A DNA stretch of 64,000 nt. Source: Nocardia sp. CY41 (GTDB taxonomy: Bacteria > Actinomycetota > Actinomycetes > Mycobacteriales > Mycobacteriaceae). This document shows, in pieces, positions 47,105 through 56,913 of this stretch. The position numbers and the translations under genes were made by a program. The stretch spans positions 124,001 to 188,000 of the forward strand of contig NZ_VUOS01000001.1 in the NCBI RefSeq assembly GCF_009829325.1, written 5' to 3'. Under the pieces are notes generated by a model, which was not told the origin of the DNA, did no database searches, and was given only the letters and a program-made list of their open reading frames with translations. Each line of letters starts with the position of its first letter. Position 1 is the stretch's first letter.

Positions 47105-47330
47105 CCCGGAGCTTGCGCGCTTTCGCCGGAGCGGTGAGCCACCACGCGGCATCGAGCAGTTCCCGCAGGTGGGCGGGCGCGACCAAGTCGAGACCGCCTT
47201 CGGCCTCGCTGCGCAGCCGGGCGAACCCCTTGCCTGCGACCTTCAGCGCCGGGCTGCGCCACCAGGCGGACCCCGCCACCTCCGGCAGCCCGGACGCCAT
47301 CCGGACCACGTCCTGCCAGGTCATCGTCAT
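47105..47330 (-). pseudogene. MmcQ/YjbR-family gene with an internal deletion
   Basis: From ATG 47330 the frame starts as a normal MmcQ/YjbR protein (MTMTWQDVVRMASGLPEVAG, WWRSPALKVAGKGFARL), then at about residue 50 (near 47180) jumps straight to the family's C-terminal helix (PAHLRELLDAAWWLTAPAKA). Roughly 45 central residues that normally hold the HYDGYxxVLVRL strand are missing. The frame then runs on into sigF antisense without a proper stop until 46950. Probably a non-functional remnant; the domain is a DNA-binding-like fold of unknown role. Confidence 0.6.
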
Positions 47331-47384
47331 CCTCCCAGGGGTGCGGCAGGACGATGCGCCCGGCTTGGACGAATGGAATGCCGC

Positions 47385-49055
47385 TCAGCGGGGTTTGCGC
47401 AGGGCGGCCAGGAACATGGCGTCGGTGCCGTGCCGGTGCGGCCACAGCTGCGCTCCGGGCCCGTCCCCGACATCGGTGACGCCGGGTAAGAGCTCGCGGG
47501 TGTCGAGCTGTTCGGCGCCGAGGCGGCGCACGGCGTCGGCGACGATGGACACCGTCTCCGATAGGTGCGGCGAGCAGGTCGAATACACCACCACGCCGCC
47601 GGGACGCAGCAGATCCCATGCCGCGGTGAGCAGTTCGCGCTGCAAGACGACGAGTTCCCGGACGTCGGCCGGAGTGCGCCGCCAGCGGGCCTCGGGCCTG
47701 CGGCGCAGCGCCCCGAGGCCGGTGCACGGCGCGTCCACCAGGACGCGGTCGTAACCGGGAGCCAGCCCGCTGGCTCGGCCGTCGGCGACATGGACGTCCA
47801 CCGGCAGGTCGTGCACGGCCTTGCGCACCAGCTCGGCACGGTGGGCGGCGGGCTCTACCGCGTCGACCCGGAAGCCGTCGATAGCGGCAAGCGCTCCGAG
47901 CAGCGCGGCCTTGCCGCCCGGCCCGGCGCACAGATCCAGCCAGCGCCCGGTGTCGGGGCCGTCGAGCTCGGCCCTGGTCAACGCCAGCGCCACCAGCTGG
48001 CTGCCTTCGTCCTGCACCGCCGCCATGCCCTCGCGCACCGGCTCGAGTTTGCCCGGATCGCCGCCCTCCAGGTAGACCGCGTACGGCGACCAGCGACCTT
48101 CCTCGCCGCCGGTCACCAGCGCGAGTTCCTCCGCGGTGATATCGCCTGGGCGAGCTACCAAGTGCACCAGCGGGCGGGCGTCGTCGGCGGCGAGCACCTC
48201 GCGCAGTTCCGCGGCGCGGGCCCCGAGCGCGTCGGCGAATGCTTGCGCGATCCACGGTGGATGCGCGTACTCGAACGCCAACCGGCCGACGGGGTCGGCG
48301 GGCGCGAGCGCCTCGACCCACTGCTCGGGGGTCTTCTCCCCCGCGCGCCGCAGCACGGCGTTGACGAAACCGCCTTTCCCCGCGCCGAATTCCGCGCGGG
48401 CAAGCGCCACGGAGGTGTCCACGGCGGCGTGCGCGCCGATCCGGGTACGCAGCAGCTGGTAGACGCCCAGCCGCAGCACGTCGAGCAACGGTCCGTCGAT
48501 CTCCTCGATCGACCGGCCCGCGCCCTCGGCGATCACCGCGTCCAGCAGGCCCAGCGACCGGCACGCGCCGTAGGCGAGTTCGGTGGCCAATGCGGCATCG
48601 CGCCCCGACAATCCCCGTTCCCGCAGCAATGCGGGCAGAACGAGGTTGGCGTAGGCGTCGCGCTCACGGACCGCGCGCAGCACATCCCTGGCGACCGACC
48701 GCGGCTGATCGGCGGGCTCTCTACGATGCGCGCGCCCGGCAGCCTTTGCCCCCTGACCCGCGGATCTCGCGGCAGCCGGACGCCCGGTGGTGGGCCGGTC
48801 GGACCGGCCCGCCGCCGCACGTCGTCCCGTGGAGCCGCGCCGTTCGTCGCGATCCCGGCCGCCCGACTCGGTTCGCCCGCTGCCGGAGCGTTGACCGCCC
48901 GTCTGGGACCGGCCTCCCCCCTCGTGGTTCTGCTGCCGCGCACCGCCCTGCGCGGGAGCCCGGCCCGCTCCGGAGCGGTTCGGCGCGGACTCTCGCTCTT
49001 CGCGCCGCCGGTTGCGCGCGTTGTCGTCGCCGGGCCGATCGCCGCGCGGCGTCAT
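47385..49055 (-). CDS. rsmB: 16S rRNA (cytosine-967-C5) methyltransferase
   Basis: 556 residues from ATG 49055, overlapping the fmt stop (ATGA). Residues 1-118 are a low-complexity Gly/Arg/Ser/Gln tail. Next comes a NusB-like RNA-binding domain ([38 protein letters not shown]) and the methyltransferase domain with [18 protein letters not shown] (SAM), [20 protein letters not shown] and the catalytic Cys in VVYSTCSPH. The tail is much longer than in E. coli RsmB. Operon def-fmt-rsmB. Confidence 0.94.
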   Translation of the reverse strand: MTPRGDRPGDDNARNRRREERESAPNRSGAGRAPAQGGARQQNHEGGGRSQTGGQRSGSGRTESGGRDRDERRGSTGRRAAAGRSDRPTTGRPAAARSAGQGAKAAGRAHRREPADQPRSVARDVLRAVRERDAYANLVLPALLRERGLSGRDAALATELAYGACRSLGLLDAVIAEGAGRSIEEIDGPLLDVLRLGVYQLLRTRIGAHAAVDTSVALARAEFGAGKGGFVNAVLRRAGEKTPEQWVEALAPADPVGRLAFEYAHPPWIAQAFADALGARAAELREVLAADDARPLVHLVARPGDITAEELALVTGGEEGRWSPYAVYLEGGDPGKLEPVREGMAAVQDEGSQLVALALTRAELDGPDTGRWLDLCAGPGGKAALLGALAAIDGFRVDAVEPAAHRAELVRKAVHDLPVDVHVADGRASGLAPGYDRVLVDAPCTGLGALRRRPEARWRRTPADVRELVVLQRELLTAAWDLLRPGGVVVYSTCSPHLSETVSIVADAVRRLGAEQLDTRELLPGVTDVGDGPGAQLWPHRHGTDAMFLAALRKPR

Positions 49056-49975
49056 TCGACCACCGCGCCGGGCTGCAGACGGGCGCCGCGTGCCCAGTCG
49101 AGCGCGGCCATCCTGCGCTTGCCTTGCGGCTGGACTTGGTCGAGCCGCACGGCGGTGGTGGCGGTGCCGACGAACACGCCGGACTTGCGCACCTCGATCA
49201 CGCGTTCCGGCAGTTCCTCCTCGACCAGCTCGACCGGCCCCAGCTTCAGCCGGGTGCCGCCGACCTCGGTCCAGGCCCCCGGGGCGGGAGTGACCGCGCG
49301 AATCCGCCTGCTGATGGCCAGCGCCGGTTGATCCCAGCGCACGTGCCCGGCTTCGACGCCGACCTTGGGCGCGTAGGAGACACCGTCGGTGGACTGCGGT
49401 ACCGCCTGCAGGGTTCGGTCTTCCACCCCGTCCAGCGTCGCTTCCAGCAGACGGGCGCCGCTGTCGGCCAACCGCTCCAAGAGGCTGCCCGCGGTGTCGG
49501 TGACGGCGATCTTCTCGGTCACCATGCCGAAGACCGGACCGGTGTCCAGCCCGGCCTCGATCTGGAAGGTGGAGGCGCCGGTGATCTCGTCACCCGCATC
49601 GATCGCGGCCTGCACCGGCGCCGCGCCGCGCCACGCGGGCAACAGCGAGAAATGCAGGTTGATCCAGCCGAAGCGGGGAATGTCGAGCACCGGCTGGGGC
49701 AGCAGCGCACCGTAGGCGACGACCGGGCAGCAGTCCGGCGCCAGTTCGGTGAGTTGCGCGACGAATTCCGGCTCCGACGGCCGACCCGGGGTCAGCACCG
49801 GGATGCCGTGCTCGTCGGCCAGCAGGCCGACCGGCGACCTGGTCACCTTCCGGCCGCGCCCGGCCACCGCGTCCGGCCGCGTCACCACGGCGACGACCTC
49901 GTGCCGCGCCGATTCCAACAGACGCCGCAACGACGGAACCGCCGGTTCGGGAGTCCCCGCGAAGACGACGCGCAT
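49052..49975 (-). CDS. fmt: Methionyl-tRNA formyltransferase
   Basis: 307 residues from ATG 49975; the start overlaps the def stop as TGATG. Motifs: [20 protein letters not shown] at the N-terminus, the formyl-transfer signature [19 protein letters not shown], and [14 protein letters not shown] in the C-terminal OB-like domain. Formylates Met-tRNAi for initiation; the partner deformylase gene precedes it. Confidence 0.97.
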   Translation of the reverse strand: MRVVFAGTPEPAVPSLRRLLESARHEVVAVVTRPDAVAGRGRKVTRSPVGLLADEHGIPVLTPGRPSEPEFVAQLTELAPDCCPVVAYGALLPQPVLDIPRFGWINLHFSLLPAWRGAAPVQAAIDAGDEITGASTFQIEAGLDTGPVFGMVTEKIAVTDTAGSLLERLADSGARLLEATLDGVEDRTLQAVPQSTDGVSYAPKVGVEAGHVRWDQPALAISRRIRAVTPAPGAWTEVGGTRLKLGPVELVEEELPERVIEVRKSGVFVGTATTAVRLDQVQPQGKRRMAALDWARGARLQPGAVVE

Positions 49976-50541
49976 CAGCGGCCCGCTCCGAACGGGTTCG
50001 GCCGGCCCGCGCCGCTCATCGAGCGTGCCGGACGCACCGTCAATCCTGCTGCGAACCAGTCGGATTCACGGATCACCCGCATCGCCTCCTTGCGCTGGGC
50101 CGGGTCGAGGCGATCGATGAACAGCACCCCGTCGAGATGATCGGTCTCATGCTGGACGCACCGCGCGAGCAGCCCTTCCGCTTCGAAAGCGACCGGCGCG
50201 CCGTCGACGTCCACCCCGGAGGCCCGCACGCGCAAGGCCCGCCGGGTGTCGTAGCGCACCCCGGGAATCGACAGGCAGCCTTCCGGCCCGACCTGTTCCT
50301 CGTCGCCGAGAACCTCCCACTGCGGGTTCACCACGTGCCCCGCGGCGTCGCCGGTGTCGTAGACGAACACGCGCAGCCCCACCCCGATCTGCGGCGCCGC
50401 CATCCCGACACCGCCGTCGTCGTGCATGGTCTCGGTCAGGTCGGTCACCAGCTGCCGCAGCTCACGGTCGAACGCGGTGACCTCCGCGGCGCGGGCACGC
50501 AGGATGGGATCGCCGAACAGGCGAACGGGCTGGATGGTCAC
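49975..50541 (-). CDS. def: Peptide deformylase
   Basis: 188 residues from GTG 50541. The three deformylase motifs are present: [11 protein letters not shown] (Met in place of the more common Leu), [10 protein letters not shown] (zinc Cys) and [12 protein letters not shown] (HExxH). The C-terminal ~20 residues are a short basic tail. Removes the N-formyl group from new proteins. First gene of def-fmt-rsmB. Confidence 0.97.
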   Translation of the reverse strand: MTIQPVRLFGDPILRARAAEVTAFDRELRQLVTDLTETMHDDGGVGMAAPQIGVGLRVFVYDTGDAAGHVVNPQWEVLGDEEQVGPEGCLSIPGVRYDTRRALRVRASGVDVDGAPVAFEAEGLLARCVQHETDHLDGVLFIDRLDPAQRKEAMRVIRESDWFAAGLTVRPARSMSGAGRPNPFGAGR

Positions 50542-50642
50542 GGCTGGCTCCCGGAAGCGGACGAATACGGTCGCCCCATTCTAGTGAGACGACCGGAAAT
50601 CCCCGATTCACCAGCCAGAAGCTGGTAGAAATCCTATGCGGT

Positions 50643-50671
50643 CCGGGCGGGGTGTCGATCCCTCCGCCCGG
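50643..50671 (-). terminator. Possible terminator after the damaged PAA-side genes
   Basis: Perfect 8-bp stem CCGGGCGG / CCGCCCGG, 13-base loop, about 200 bases past the end of the TetR pseudogene. It could stop minus-strand transcripts before def. Confidence 0.35.
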
Positions 50672-50844
50672 CCGCCCGGAAAAGCCCTGGTCAGCGGCCT
50701 ATCGATGACACCTGACCTGCTTCTCACCTGCAGGTTCACAACGCATCGGTGCATTTCAGTACCGAACGTAACGGGATTGACGGCGTCAACACCGCAGGTC
50801 AGAGCAGTTTTGGTTGCTGTGGTGATGACGGTGCCACCAGCGAA

Positions 50845-50863
50845 GTGGTGACAGCGTCACCAC
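50845..50863. promoter_or_regulatory. Perfect palindrome GTGGTGAC-AGC-GTCACCAC
   Basis: 8-bp arms, 3-base spacer, immediately past the last codons of the TetR pseudogene. Looks like an operator or small hairpin; no partner known. Confidence 0.4.
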
Positions 50864-50867
50864 CCCA

Positions 50868-52106
50868 TCAACTAGGTCTAACACTGACAGAGGTTGTTGA
50901 CAGTTTGGGCTCCTGATATGAAGAGGAGTCCTTATGGCCGAACGTGTTTGGAGTGACTCGGTGCAGGTGACGGATGCGGACGATGTCCTCGACCACCTCG
51001 ACGGACAGGGCGATCAAGCGGTTGCATGTGGCTAGGCCGAGATCCGGCCGCAACTGCTGACGCGACGTGCTCCAGGTGTTGTGGAAGGCGTTGATGGAGG
51101 TACTGACCGACTGGTGTACCGGGCTCGAGACATGCGACTGCTCGGTGACCCAGGCGCCCACGACACCGGGTGAGCGGACCGACGCGGCGACGAATGCCTC
51201 GGTCAGTGCATGGAGCCGTTAGGCCGGAGCTTGGTCGGGGGTCAGTCGGATGTCGGCTTCATACCAGTTGCCAGCTCTCCCGACGAGCGACCAGCGTGTC
51301 GAGGAGCTCGCTTTTCGATTTGAAATGGCGATACATAGAAGGGCCCGATACCCCGGGCGCCCTGCCGACCTCCTCGATGCCGGCGGCGACAAACCCGGTG
51401 CGTTCGAATGCCAGCACGGTTGAGGCGAGCAGGCGTTCGCGGCGGTTGACGGCGTCGGCGGCGGCGACCCCCGCAGTTCGATCGCCGTGACGCGCAGAGC
51501 GCTCGGCGGCGCCGGGGAGATGAAGGTCATTGCCGCTTCGATGGCAGTGGCGGTGCCGGTGTGATTGCGAGGGGTCACCATGACGGCTATGGTCGCCCAG
51601 GCACGGAGCTCGCGCTGCAGGTCGGACAACTCGGGCTGAACGTGGCCGATCATCTCCCCGATGCGTCGGACCATCGACGTCAGCCGCTCGCGCAGTCGCG
51701 AGTAGTCCGCCGTTTCGAGGTGCCGCGCCTCACGTTGGCAAAGCACGGCGAAGTGGGCGGTGTCCTCGGAGGCGATTGCCAGGCGCTGGACGGCAGCGCC
51801 GAAACGCCTGGCCGGGTCGGATTCCTCGCGAGCGGCGCCTTCAACGGCTGGGAGGAAGAGTTCCTGGCTGGACTCGACAAGATCGGTCAACAGCGACAAT
51901 TTGTTGTCGAAGTGGCGGTAGAGCGCACGGACGGTGGCACCGCTGGCGGCGGCGATGTGATCCATGCGGACCACCGAGAACCCCTGCTCCGCGAACAGGG
52001 CCGGCGCAACCTTGGCGATGGTCTGCTTCCGGTTGCGCGGCCGCCGCCCGGTCGCGACGTCCGAGGGCATGACTCCGGGGATCGAGACGTCTGGCATGGC
52101 CACCAT
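50868..52106 (-). pseudogene. Tandem-TetR regulator gene disrupted by frameshifts and a stop
   Basis: From ATG 52106: a first TetR domain (ALFAEQGFSVVRMDHIAAAS, ATVRALYRHFDNKLSLL) with its helical ligand domain to about residue 205. At a C-run on the plus strand (51468-51472) the frame shifts; the next frame holds a second TetR HTH (RRERLLASTVLAFERTGF, PSMYRHFKSKSELLDTLV) that ends in TGA at 51259. A third segment in the first frame, after a TAA at 51219, reads like a second ligand domain (EAFVAASVRSPGVVGAWVTE to about 50868). Intact dual-TetR regulators of ~390 residues have this layout. Possibly the regulator of the neighbouring acyl-CoA genes. Confidence 0.65.
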
Positions 52107-52131
52107 TTCACCCCATTAGCTGAAGCGCCGA

Positions 52132-52700
52132 TCAGCCGCTCGCCGAGATGACCTCGCCGGGGGCGACGCGAAGCTGGCGCGTGAGCACCTTTCCTGCGCC
52201 GGACAACGGGAACTCCGATACGAACGAAACGGATCGAGGAGCCTTGTAGTGGACGATTCGCTCGGCGACGTACTCACGCACCTCGCACGGGTCGATATCG
52301 GCGCCCTCGGCGCGGACGACGACGGCATGGACACGCTCGCCGTACTGGTCATCGGGTAGTCCGACGACCGCGCACTGGGCGACCGCGGGGTGGGTGGAGA
52401 GTATCTTCTCGACCTCGACCGAGTACACGTTCTCCCCACGGAGACGATCATGTCCTTCAGTCGGTCGACCACGAAGAGATAGCCCTCGTCGTCCAGATAC
52501 CCCGCGTCGCCGGTGTGCATCCAGCCGTCACGGACTGCGGCGGCGGTATCCTGCGGCCGGTTCCAGTAGCCGAGCATGACGTGGCCGCCGCGGCTGACGA
52601 TCTCCCCGACCTCGCCACGAGGGACGGGCCGGTCGTCGCGGTCGACCACCATCACTTCGCTGTGGGAGACCGCGCGTCCGGCGGAGTAGCGCCTTTTCCC
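52132..52700 (-). pseudogene. C-terminal half of an acyl-CoA synthetase (fadD-like), frameshifted
   Basis: The minus strand reads GRAVSHSEVMVVDRDDRPVP, EVGEIVSRGGHVMLGYWNRP, HTGDAGYLDDEGYLFVVDR and LKDMIVSVG, the C-terminal AMP-ligase motifs. Near 52436, in a short G run, the frame shifts to VYSVEVEKILSTHPAVAQCA and ends with PLSGAGKVLTRQLR, including the catalytic-type Lys. The N-terminal ~300 residues with the AMP-binding TSG/TTG motif are missing; the fragment begins directly where the paaK sequence breaks off. Non-functional as it stands. Confidence 0.75.
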
Positions 52701-53958
52701 GGTCATCGACGACATCGACATTCACGCTCACTCCGATTCGGTTCTTTATGCAGTCCGACAGAGTTCGGGATACCTCACCCTTCCGCCGCTCCGGCAGGAT
52801 CTGCCGGCGTTCCACCCGCACCGTCAACTGGTCGAGACGGCCGGGTCGTTCCAGTACGCACTGATAGTGCGGTGCGAGCGTCTCTTCCGAGAATCAACTC
52901 CTCGATCTGGGTCGGGAACAAGTTCACACCACGCAGGATGATCATGTCGTCACAGCGTCCGGTGATCTTGCGCATTCGCCGCATGGACCGGGCGGTTCCC
53001 GGTAGCAGCGCGGTGAGGTCCCGAGTGCGGTACCGCACGATCGGCAGTGCCTGCTTGGTCAGCGAGGTGAAGACGAGTTCGCCTTCGCTGCCGTCCGGCA
53101 GGACCTCCCCCGTCTCCTGATCGATGATCTCGGGAGGAAGTGATCTCCCCAAATGTGCAGCCCATCCTTGTTTCCACGCATTCCTGCGCGACGCCGGGAC
53201 CGATGACCTCGGAAAGGCCGTAGATGTCGACAGCGTCGATACCCACTTTGCCTTCGAGTTCGGTGCGCATTTGCCCAGTCCAGGGCTCCGCACCGAACAC
53301 TCCGGTTCGTCATGACCTCGCACGTGGGTCGATTCCTGCGCGTTCCATGGCGTCGACGAGACTCAGCATGTACGACGGCGTCACCATGATGGCGTCGGGC
53401 TTGAAATCGGTAATCAACTGGATCTGCCGCTCGGTCATCCCCCTGGACATCGGAATCACCGTGCAGCCCAGCCGCTCGGCACCGTAGTGGGCGCCCAGAC
53501 CGCCGGTGAACAGCCCGTATCCGAAGGCGATGTGCACCTTGTCCGTGGAGCGAACTCCTGCGGCGCGCAAGCTACGGGCGACAAGCTGCGCCCACGTGTC
53601 GATGTCGGCGGCGGTGTACCCGACTACCGTCGGTCGGCCGGTTGTACCCGATGACGCATGTACCCGTCGATTTCCGACTGCGGTACAGCAAACATCCCGA
53701 ACGGATAGGGTCGGCCTTCGTGGTGAAGGGAAACAACCACAGGTCGCTCAGGTCCTTCAGGTCGGCCGGATGGACCCCTGTGTCGTCGAAGACTTTCCTA
53801 TAATGCGGCACATTGTCGTACGCGCTCTGCAGGGTCCTCTTCAGTCGGCTCAGCTGCAACGCCGAGATTTCGTCACGCGACGCAGTCTCGATGGGCTCGA
53901 GCCGATCCAGGGGTCGCGGCGCGGAAGCGGCCGCGGGGAAATCAATGAGGTCTGTCAT
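52700..53958 (-). pseudogene. paaK: Phenylacetate-CoA ligase gene with multiple frameshifts
   Basis: ATG 53958 (MTDLIDFPAA). Protein sequence of PaaK is readable from end to end but over several frames: SRLKRTLQSAYDNVPHYRKV, then after ~53708 [13 protein letters not shown], after ~53665 [18 protein letters not shown] (AMP-binding loop), [20 protein letters not shown], after ~53313 [32 protein letters not shown], shifts at ~53169 and ~53137, [36 protein letters not shown], a shift at ~52886, and LTVRVERRQILPERRKGEV. The normal C-terminal end is absent, replaced by fadD-like sequence at ~52700. It would activate phenylacetate to phenylacetyl-CoA if intact. Confidence 0.85.
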
Positions 53959-53987
53959 GACGGCTCCGGAAGTGGGGTCGATACGGC

Positions 53988-55097
53988 TCAGGCATCGAAA
54001 TCGACGGTGACGACTTCGCTGACGGGAAACGACTGACAGGTCAATACGAAACCGTTGTCGACCTCGGATTTCTCCAGCGCATAGTTGCGACGCATATCGA
54101 CCTCGCCCACAGTGACTTTGGCACGGCACGTGCCGCATACGCCGCCCTTGCAGGCGAAGGGAAGATCAGCGCGCGAGGCCTGAGCAGCATCGAGTATCGA
54201 CACGTCGCAGGGTAGAGCCAACGTGCTCGAGTTGCCATCGAGGACGATGGTCACCTCACTTGTGGGCCCAGTCGCACCGTGCTCGAGGTGGCGAACCGGG
54301 GGCGGTGCGGTGTCTTCGACGAAGAACAATTCCTGGTGGATTTGCTCTGCGCGGACTCCTACGTCTAGCAGAATGTCGCGTGCGTCGGTGACCATGCCGA
54401 TCGGACCACAGAGCCAGAAGTCGCCTACCGCTTCGACCGGGACGAAAGCCTTCAGCAGACGCCGGATGCGATCGGCATCCAGGCGGCCGCTGAACAGCTC
54501 GGAACTGCGGGGCTCCCGAGACAATACGTGAATCAGCTGCAACCGCTCACCGTAGCGATCCTTGAGGTCGCTGAGCTCCTCTGTGAACATGACCGAGCCG
54601 ACCCGCCGATTGCCGTAGAACAGTGTCACATGTGATTCGGGCTTGCTGAGCACCGTGGCGGCGATGGACAACATCGGCGTGATGCCCGAGCCTGCGGCCA
54701 CGAGCACGTGCCGTCCGCCTTTGTCTCCATCGAGTGCGAATGTCCCCGAGGGGCGCTGGACGTCGACTTCGTCTCCAGGATGCAGATCGTTGACCAGCCA
54801 ACCGGAGAGCAGTCCGCCGGGGACAACCCGCACACCGATCCGTGGTGATGCTCCAGCGGGAGCGCAGATCGAGTACGAACGCCGGTGCTCGACACCCTCG
54901 ATGGTCCGGCGAACCGTCAGCGATTGCCCGGGCAGGAAGGTGAACTCCTCACGCAGCTCGTCGGGAACGGCGAAGGAAACCGCGGCGGCGTCAGCGCACA
55001 ACCGTTCGACGGCGGAGACGGTCAAACTATGGAACGACTTGTTACGCCAGTTTTTTCGTGTAATAGGGGACCCTTCCGGGGCCTCGGTGCGGGTCAA
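53988..55097 (-). CDS. paaE: Phenylacetyl-CoA epoxidase reductase subunit
   Basis: 369 residues from TTG 55097, supported by GAAGGAGA 7 bases upstream; no ATG or GTG fits as well. Ferredoxin-NADP reductase-like FAD domain (EHRRSYSICAPAG, RxYS; LVAAGSGITPMLSIAATVL), NAD(P) region (FWLCGPIGMV), then a plant-type 2Fe-2S domain with CKGGVCGTC and a fourth Cys in LTCQS. It passes electrons from NADPH to the PaaA/PaaC di-iron oxygenase. Last intact gene of paaABCDE. Confidence 0.95.
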   Translation of the reverse strand: MTRTEAPEGSPITRKNWRNKSFHSLTVSAVERLCADAAAVSFAVPDELREEFTFLPGQSLTVRRTIEGVEHRRSYSICAPAGASPRIGVRVVPGGLLSGWLVNDLHPGDEVDVQRPSGTFALDGDKGGRHVLVAAGSGITPMLSIAATVLSKPESHVTLFYGNRRVGSVMFTEELSDLKDRYGERLQLIHVLSREPRSSELFSGRLDADRIRRLLKAFVPVEAVGDFWLCGPIGMVTDARDILLDVGVRAEQIHQELFFVEDTAPPPVRHLEHGATGPTSEVTIVLDGNSSTLALPCDVSILDAAQASRADLPFACKGGVCGTCRAKVTVGEVDMRRNYALEKSEVDNGFVLTCQSFPVSEVVTVDFDA

Positions 55098-55098
55098 G

Positions 55099-55629
55099 TC
55101 AGATCTCCTTCACGTGGTCGAACGGCTCGCCGCACGACCGGCAGCGATGCAGCGACTTGCACGCGGTGGCGCCGAATTCCGAGGTCCGTTCGGTATCGGT
55201 GGACCCACACAGGGGACAACAGATAACGCGGGGCGCGGGGGTCAAAGTCAGTGGTACCGGGCCGCCGGCTCGGTGCTGCGCGGGCCGCGGCGGGCTGATG
55301 CCGTGCTCGGCCAGCTTGCGTTTGCCCTGTTCGCTGATCCAGTCCGTACTCCAGGGCGGGCTCAGCACCGTACGAACCTCGACACGGTCGAATCCGGCAC
55401 GGGCCAGACGGCTCTGCAGATCGGCGCGCATGGTGGCCATCGCCGGACACCCTGAGTACGTCGGAGTAATCGCGACGACGATCGTGCCCTCGTCATCCTG
55501 GTGGATCCCACGCAGCACTCCTAGATCGGCCAGGGTCAGCATCGGCATCTCCGGATCTGTCACCTCGGCGGCCGCAGCGCGCGCTCGGACCAAGACCTTA
55601 TCGAAAGAAGTGGCCGACATCACGGTCAC
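55099..55629 (-). CDS. paaD: PaaD protein of the phenylacetyl-CoA epoxidase system
   Basis: 176 residues from GTG 55629, overlapping the paaC stop (GTGA). N-terminal DUF59/MIP18-like domain: VTDPEMPMLTLADLGVLRGI and TPTYSGCPAM. C-terminal Cys-rich zinc-ribbon-like tail with CPLC and CRSC pairs (about residues 138-168). Thought to serve iron-sulfur or metal-centre assembly for the complex. Between paaC and paaE. Confidence 0.93.
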   Translation of the reverse strand: MTVMSATSFDKVLVRARAAAAEVTDPEMPMLTLADLGVLRGIHQDDEGTIVVAITPTYSGCPAMATMRADLQSRLARAGFDRVEVRTVLSPPWSTDWISEQGKRKLAEHGISPPRPAQHRAGGPVPLTLTPAPRVICCPLCGSTDTERTSEFGATACKSLHRCRSCGEPFDHVKEI

Positions 55630-56543
55630 CAGATGCCCATCGGATGGGCACGAGCGACGGACTGCATCTCGGCGAGTAGGTAGCCCATCGACTCGCTGTG
55701 AATTCCGTCTCGACCGGCCCGGCCGCCAACGCCCGCGATCGACTTGACCTGCGGCAGATCCAGACGTGCAGCACGGAAGACTTCAGTGGCCACCGAGTCG
55801 AACTCCGCGCACAAGGTCTGCGCGGGCACGGCGGCGTTTGCATCGGCGAGGCGAGTCTCGACCGGATGGGTCGTGAAAAGCTCACCGACGTAGGGCCAAA
55901 CCCGCGCCACGGCTTCTTCGACCCGGGCACGTGAGTAATCGGTGCCCTTGGCCAGCGTGACTAGCCAGCGCGCGGCATAGTCGCGATGGTAGGTCAATTC
56001 TTTGGTGCCCTTCGCAGCCACCGCGGCGAGCACCGGGTCGCCGCTGTCGCCAAGCCGCTGCATCAGTGCGAGCCGATGAGTCGAGAACGCGAACAAGCGG
56101 ACGATCGTGTAAGCGAAGTCTCCATTGTCGAACTCGACCAGACGTACATTCCGGAACTGTGACTCGTCCCGGAAGAACGCCAACGCGTCTTCAGCCGGCA
56201 CCGGCGACCCGGCGGGGAGTGCGGGCACTACCGCCGGATCCGCGGCAGCCGCGCGTGCCAGCAACAGTCGGGCCTGTCCGAGCAAATCGAGACTGATATT
56301 GGCTAGCGCAACTTCTTCTTCCATTTCCGGCGCTTTGGTGTTCCATTGCGCTAGGCGCTGCGCGCTGATCAGCGCGTCGTCCCCCAGCATGAGGCAGTAA
56401 ACGGCGAGATCGGCGCCGTCGATCCCTTCGGCCAGGGTGGTGTCCACACCCGCGAGCGGATCATCGAAGCTGGTACCGAAGGCCCACTGATCGTTCTCAT
56501 CGTGGTCGACGAGGTCGGCGTAGGCGGAATCGTGGTCAGTCAT
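55626..56543 (-). CDS. paaC: Phenylacetyl-CoA epoxidase structural subunit
   Basis: 305 residues from ATG 56543. Ferritin-like helical protein: YCLMLGDDALISAQRLAQW, ALANISLDLLGQARLLLARA, ELTYHRDYAARWLVTLAKG. It pairs with PaaA but lacks a complete di-iron ligand set in characterised homologues. An acidic ~35-residue N-terminal extension precedes the fold. It follows paaB by 25 bases and is coupled to paaD. Confidence 0.95.
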   Translation of the reverse strand: MTDHDSAYADLVDHDENDQWAFGTSFDDPLAGVDTTLAEGIDGADLAVYCLMLGDDALISAQRLAQWNTKAPEMEEEVALANISLDLLGQARLLLARAAAADPAVVPALPAGSPVPAEDALAFFRDESQFRNVRLVEFDNGDFAYTIVRLFAFSTHRLALMQRLGDSGDPVLAAVAAKGTKELTYHRDYAARWLVTLAKGTDYSRARVEEAVARVWPYVGELFTTHPVETRLADANAAVPAQTLCAEFDSVATEVFRAARLDLPQVKSIAGVGGRAGRDGIHSESMGYLLAEMQSVARAHPMGIW

Positions 56544-56568
56544 GGTTGGCGTTCTCCCTTGCGCCCTA

Positions 56569-56913
56569 TCACATGTGTGGAACGCTGTCGGGGATCTCGT
56601 AGAACGTCGGGTGGCGATAAACCTTGTCGCCGGACGGTGCGAAGTACGGATCCTTCTCTTCGGGGCTGGAAGCGACGATGGATGTCGACCGCACCACCCA
56701 GATGCTCACGCCCTCGTTGCGACGGGTGTAGACGTCGCGCGCGTGGCGGAGTGCCATCTCGTCGTCCGCCGCGTGTAGTGAACCGACATGTACATGGTTC
56801 AGTCCGCGCTTGCCGCGAACGAAAACCTCATACAGCGGCCAACCGGCGTCGATCGCCGAAACATGCGGTTCTGCAGGTGATGCCGCCGCGGAACCGTCGT
56901 GCGAAGTGCTCAC
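56569..56913 (-). CDS. paaB: Phenylacetyl-CoA epoxidase bridging subunit
   Basis: 114 residues from GTG 56913, overlapping the paaA stop (GTGA). Core [38 protein letters not shown] and [20 protein letters not shown], as in PaaB of E. coli. Small subunit that links the PaaAC heterodimers. An extra ~25-residue Ala/Ser tail at the N-terminus is unusual. Confidence 0.95.
   Translation of the reverse strand: MSTSHDGSAAASPAEPHVSAIDAGWPLYEVFVRGKRGLNHVHVGSLHAADDEMALRHARDVYTRRNEGVSIWVVRSTSIVASSPEEKDPYFAPSGDKVYRHPTFYEIPDSVPHM

Larger units (their letters stand above)
50542..50867. other. Gene-free stretch rich in small palindromes
   Basis: About 325 bases upstream of def and beyond the end of the TetR pseudogene. 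Visible: hairpin CCGGGCGG/CCGCCCGG (50643-50671), TTGACG-G-CGTCAA (50777-50789) and GTGGTGAC-AGC-GTCACCAC (50845-50863). Composition is less GC-rich than the housekeeping part. No gene seen. Confidence 0.5.

Noticed and set aside
46789-48564. A 591-codon minus-strand frame over rsmB and sigF
   Set aside because: Out-of-frame shadow of rsmB, Arg/Gly-rich and domainless.
50868-51161. A separate 97-residue gene
   Set aside because: It has no ribosome site and reads as the trailing part of the disrupted tandem-TetR gene, in the same frame as its first part.
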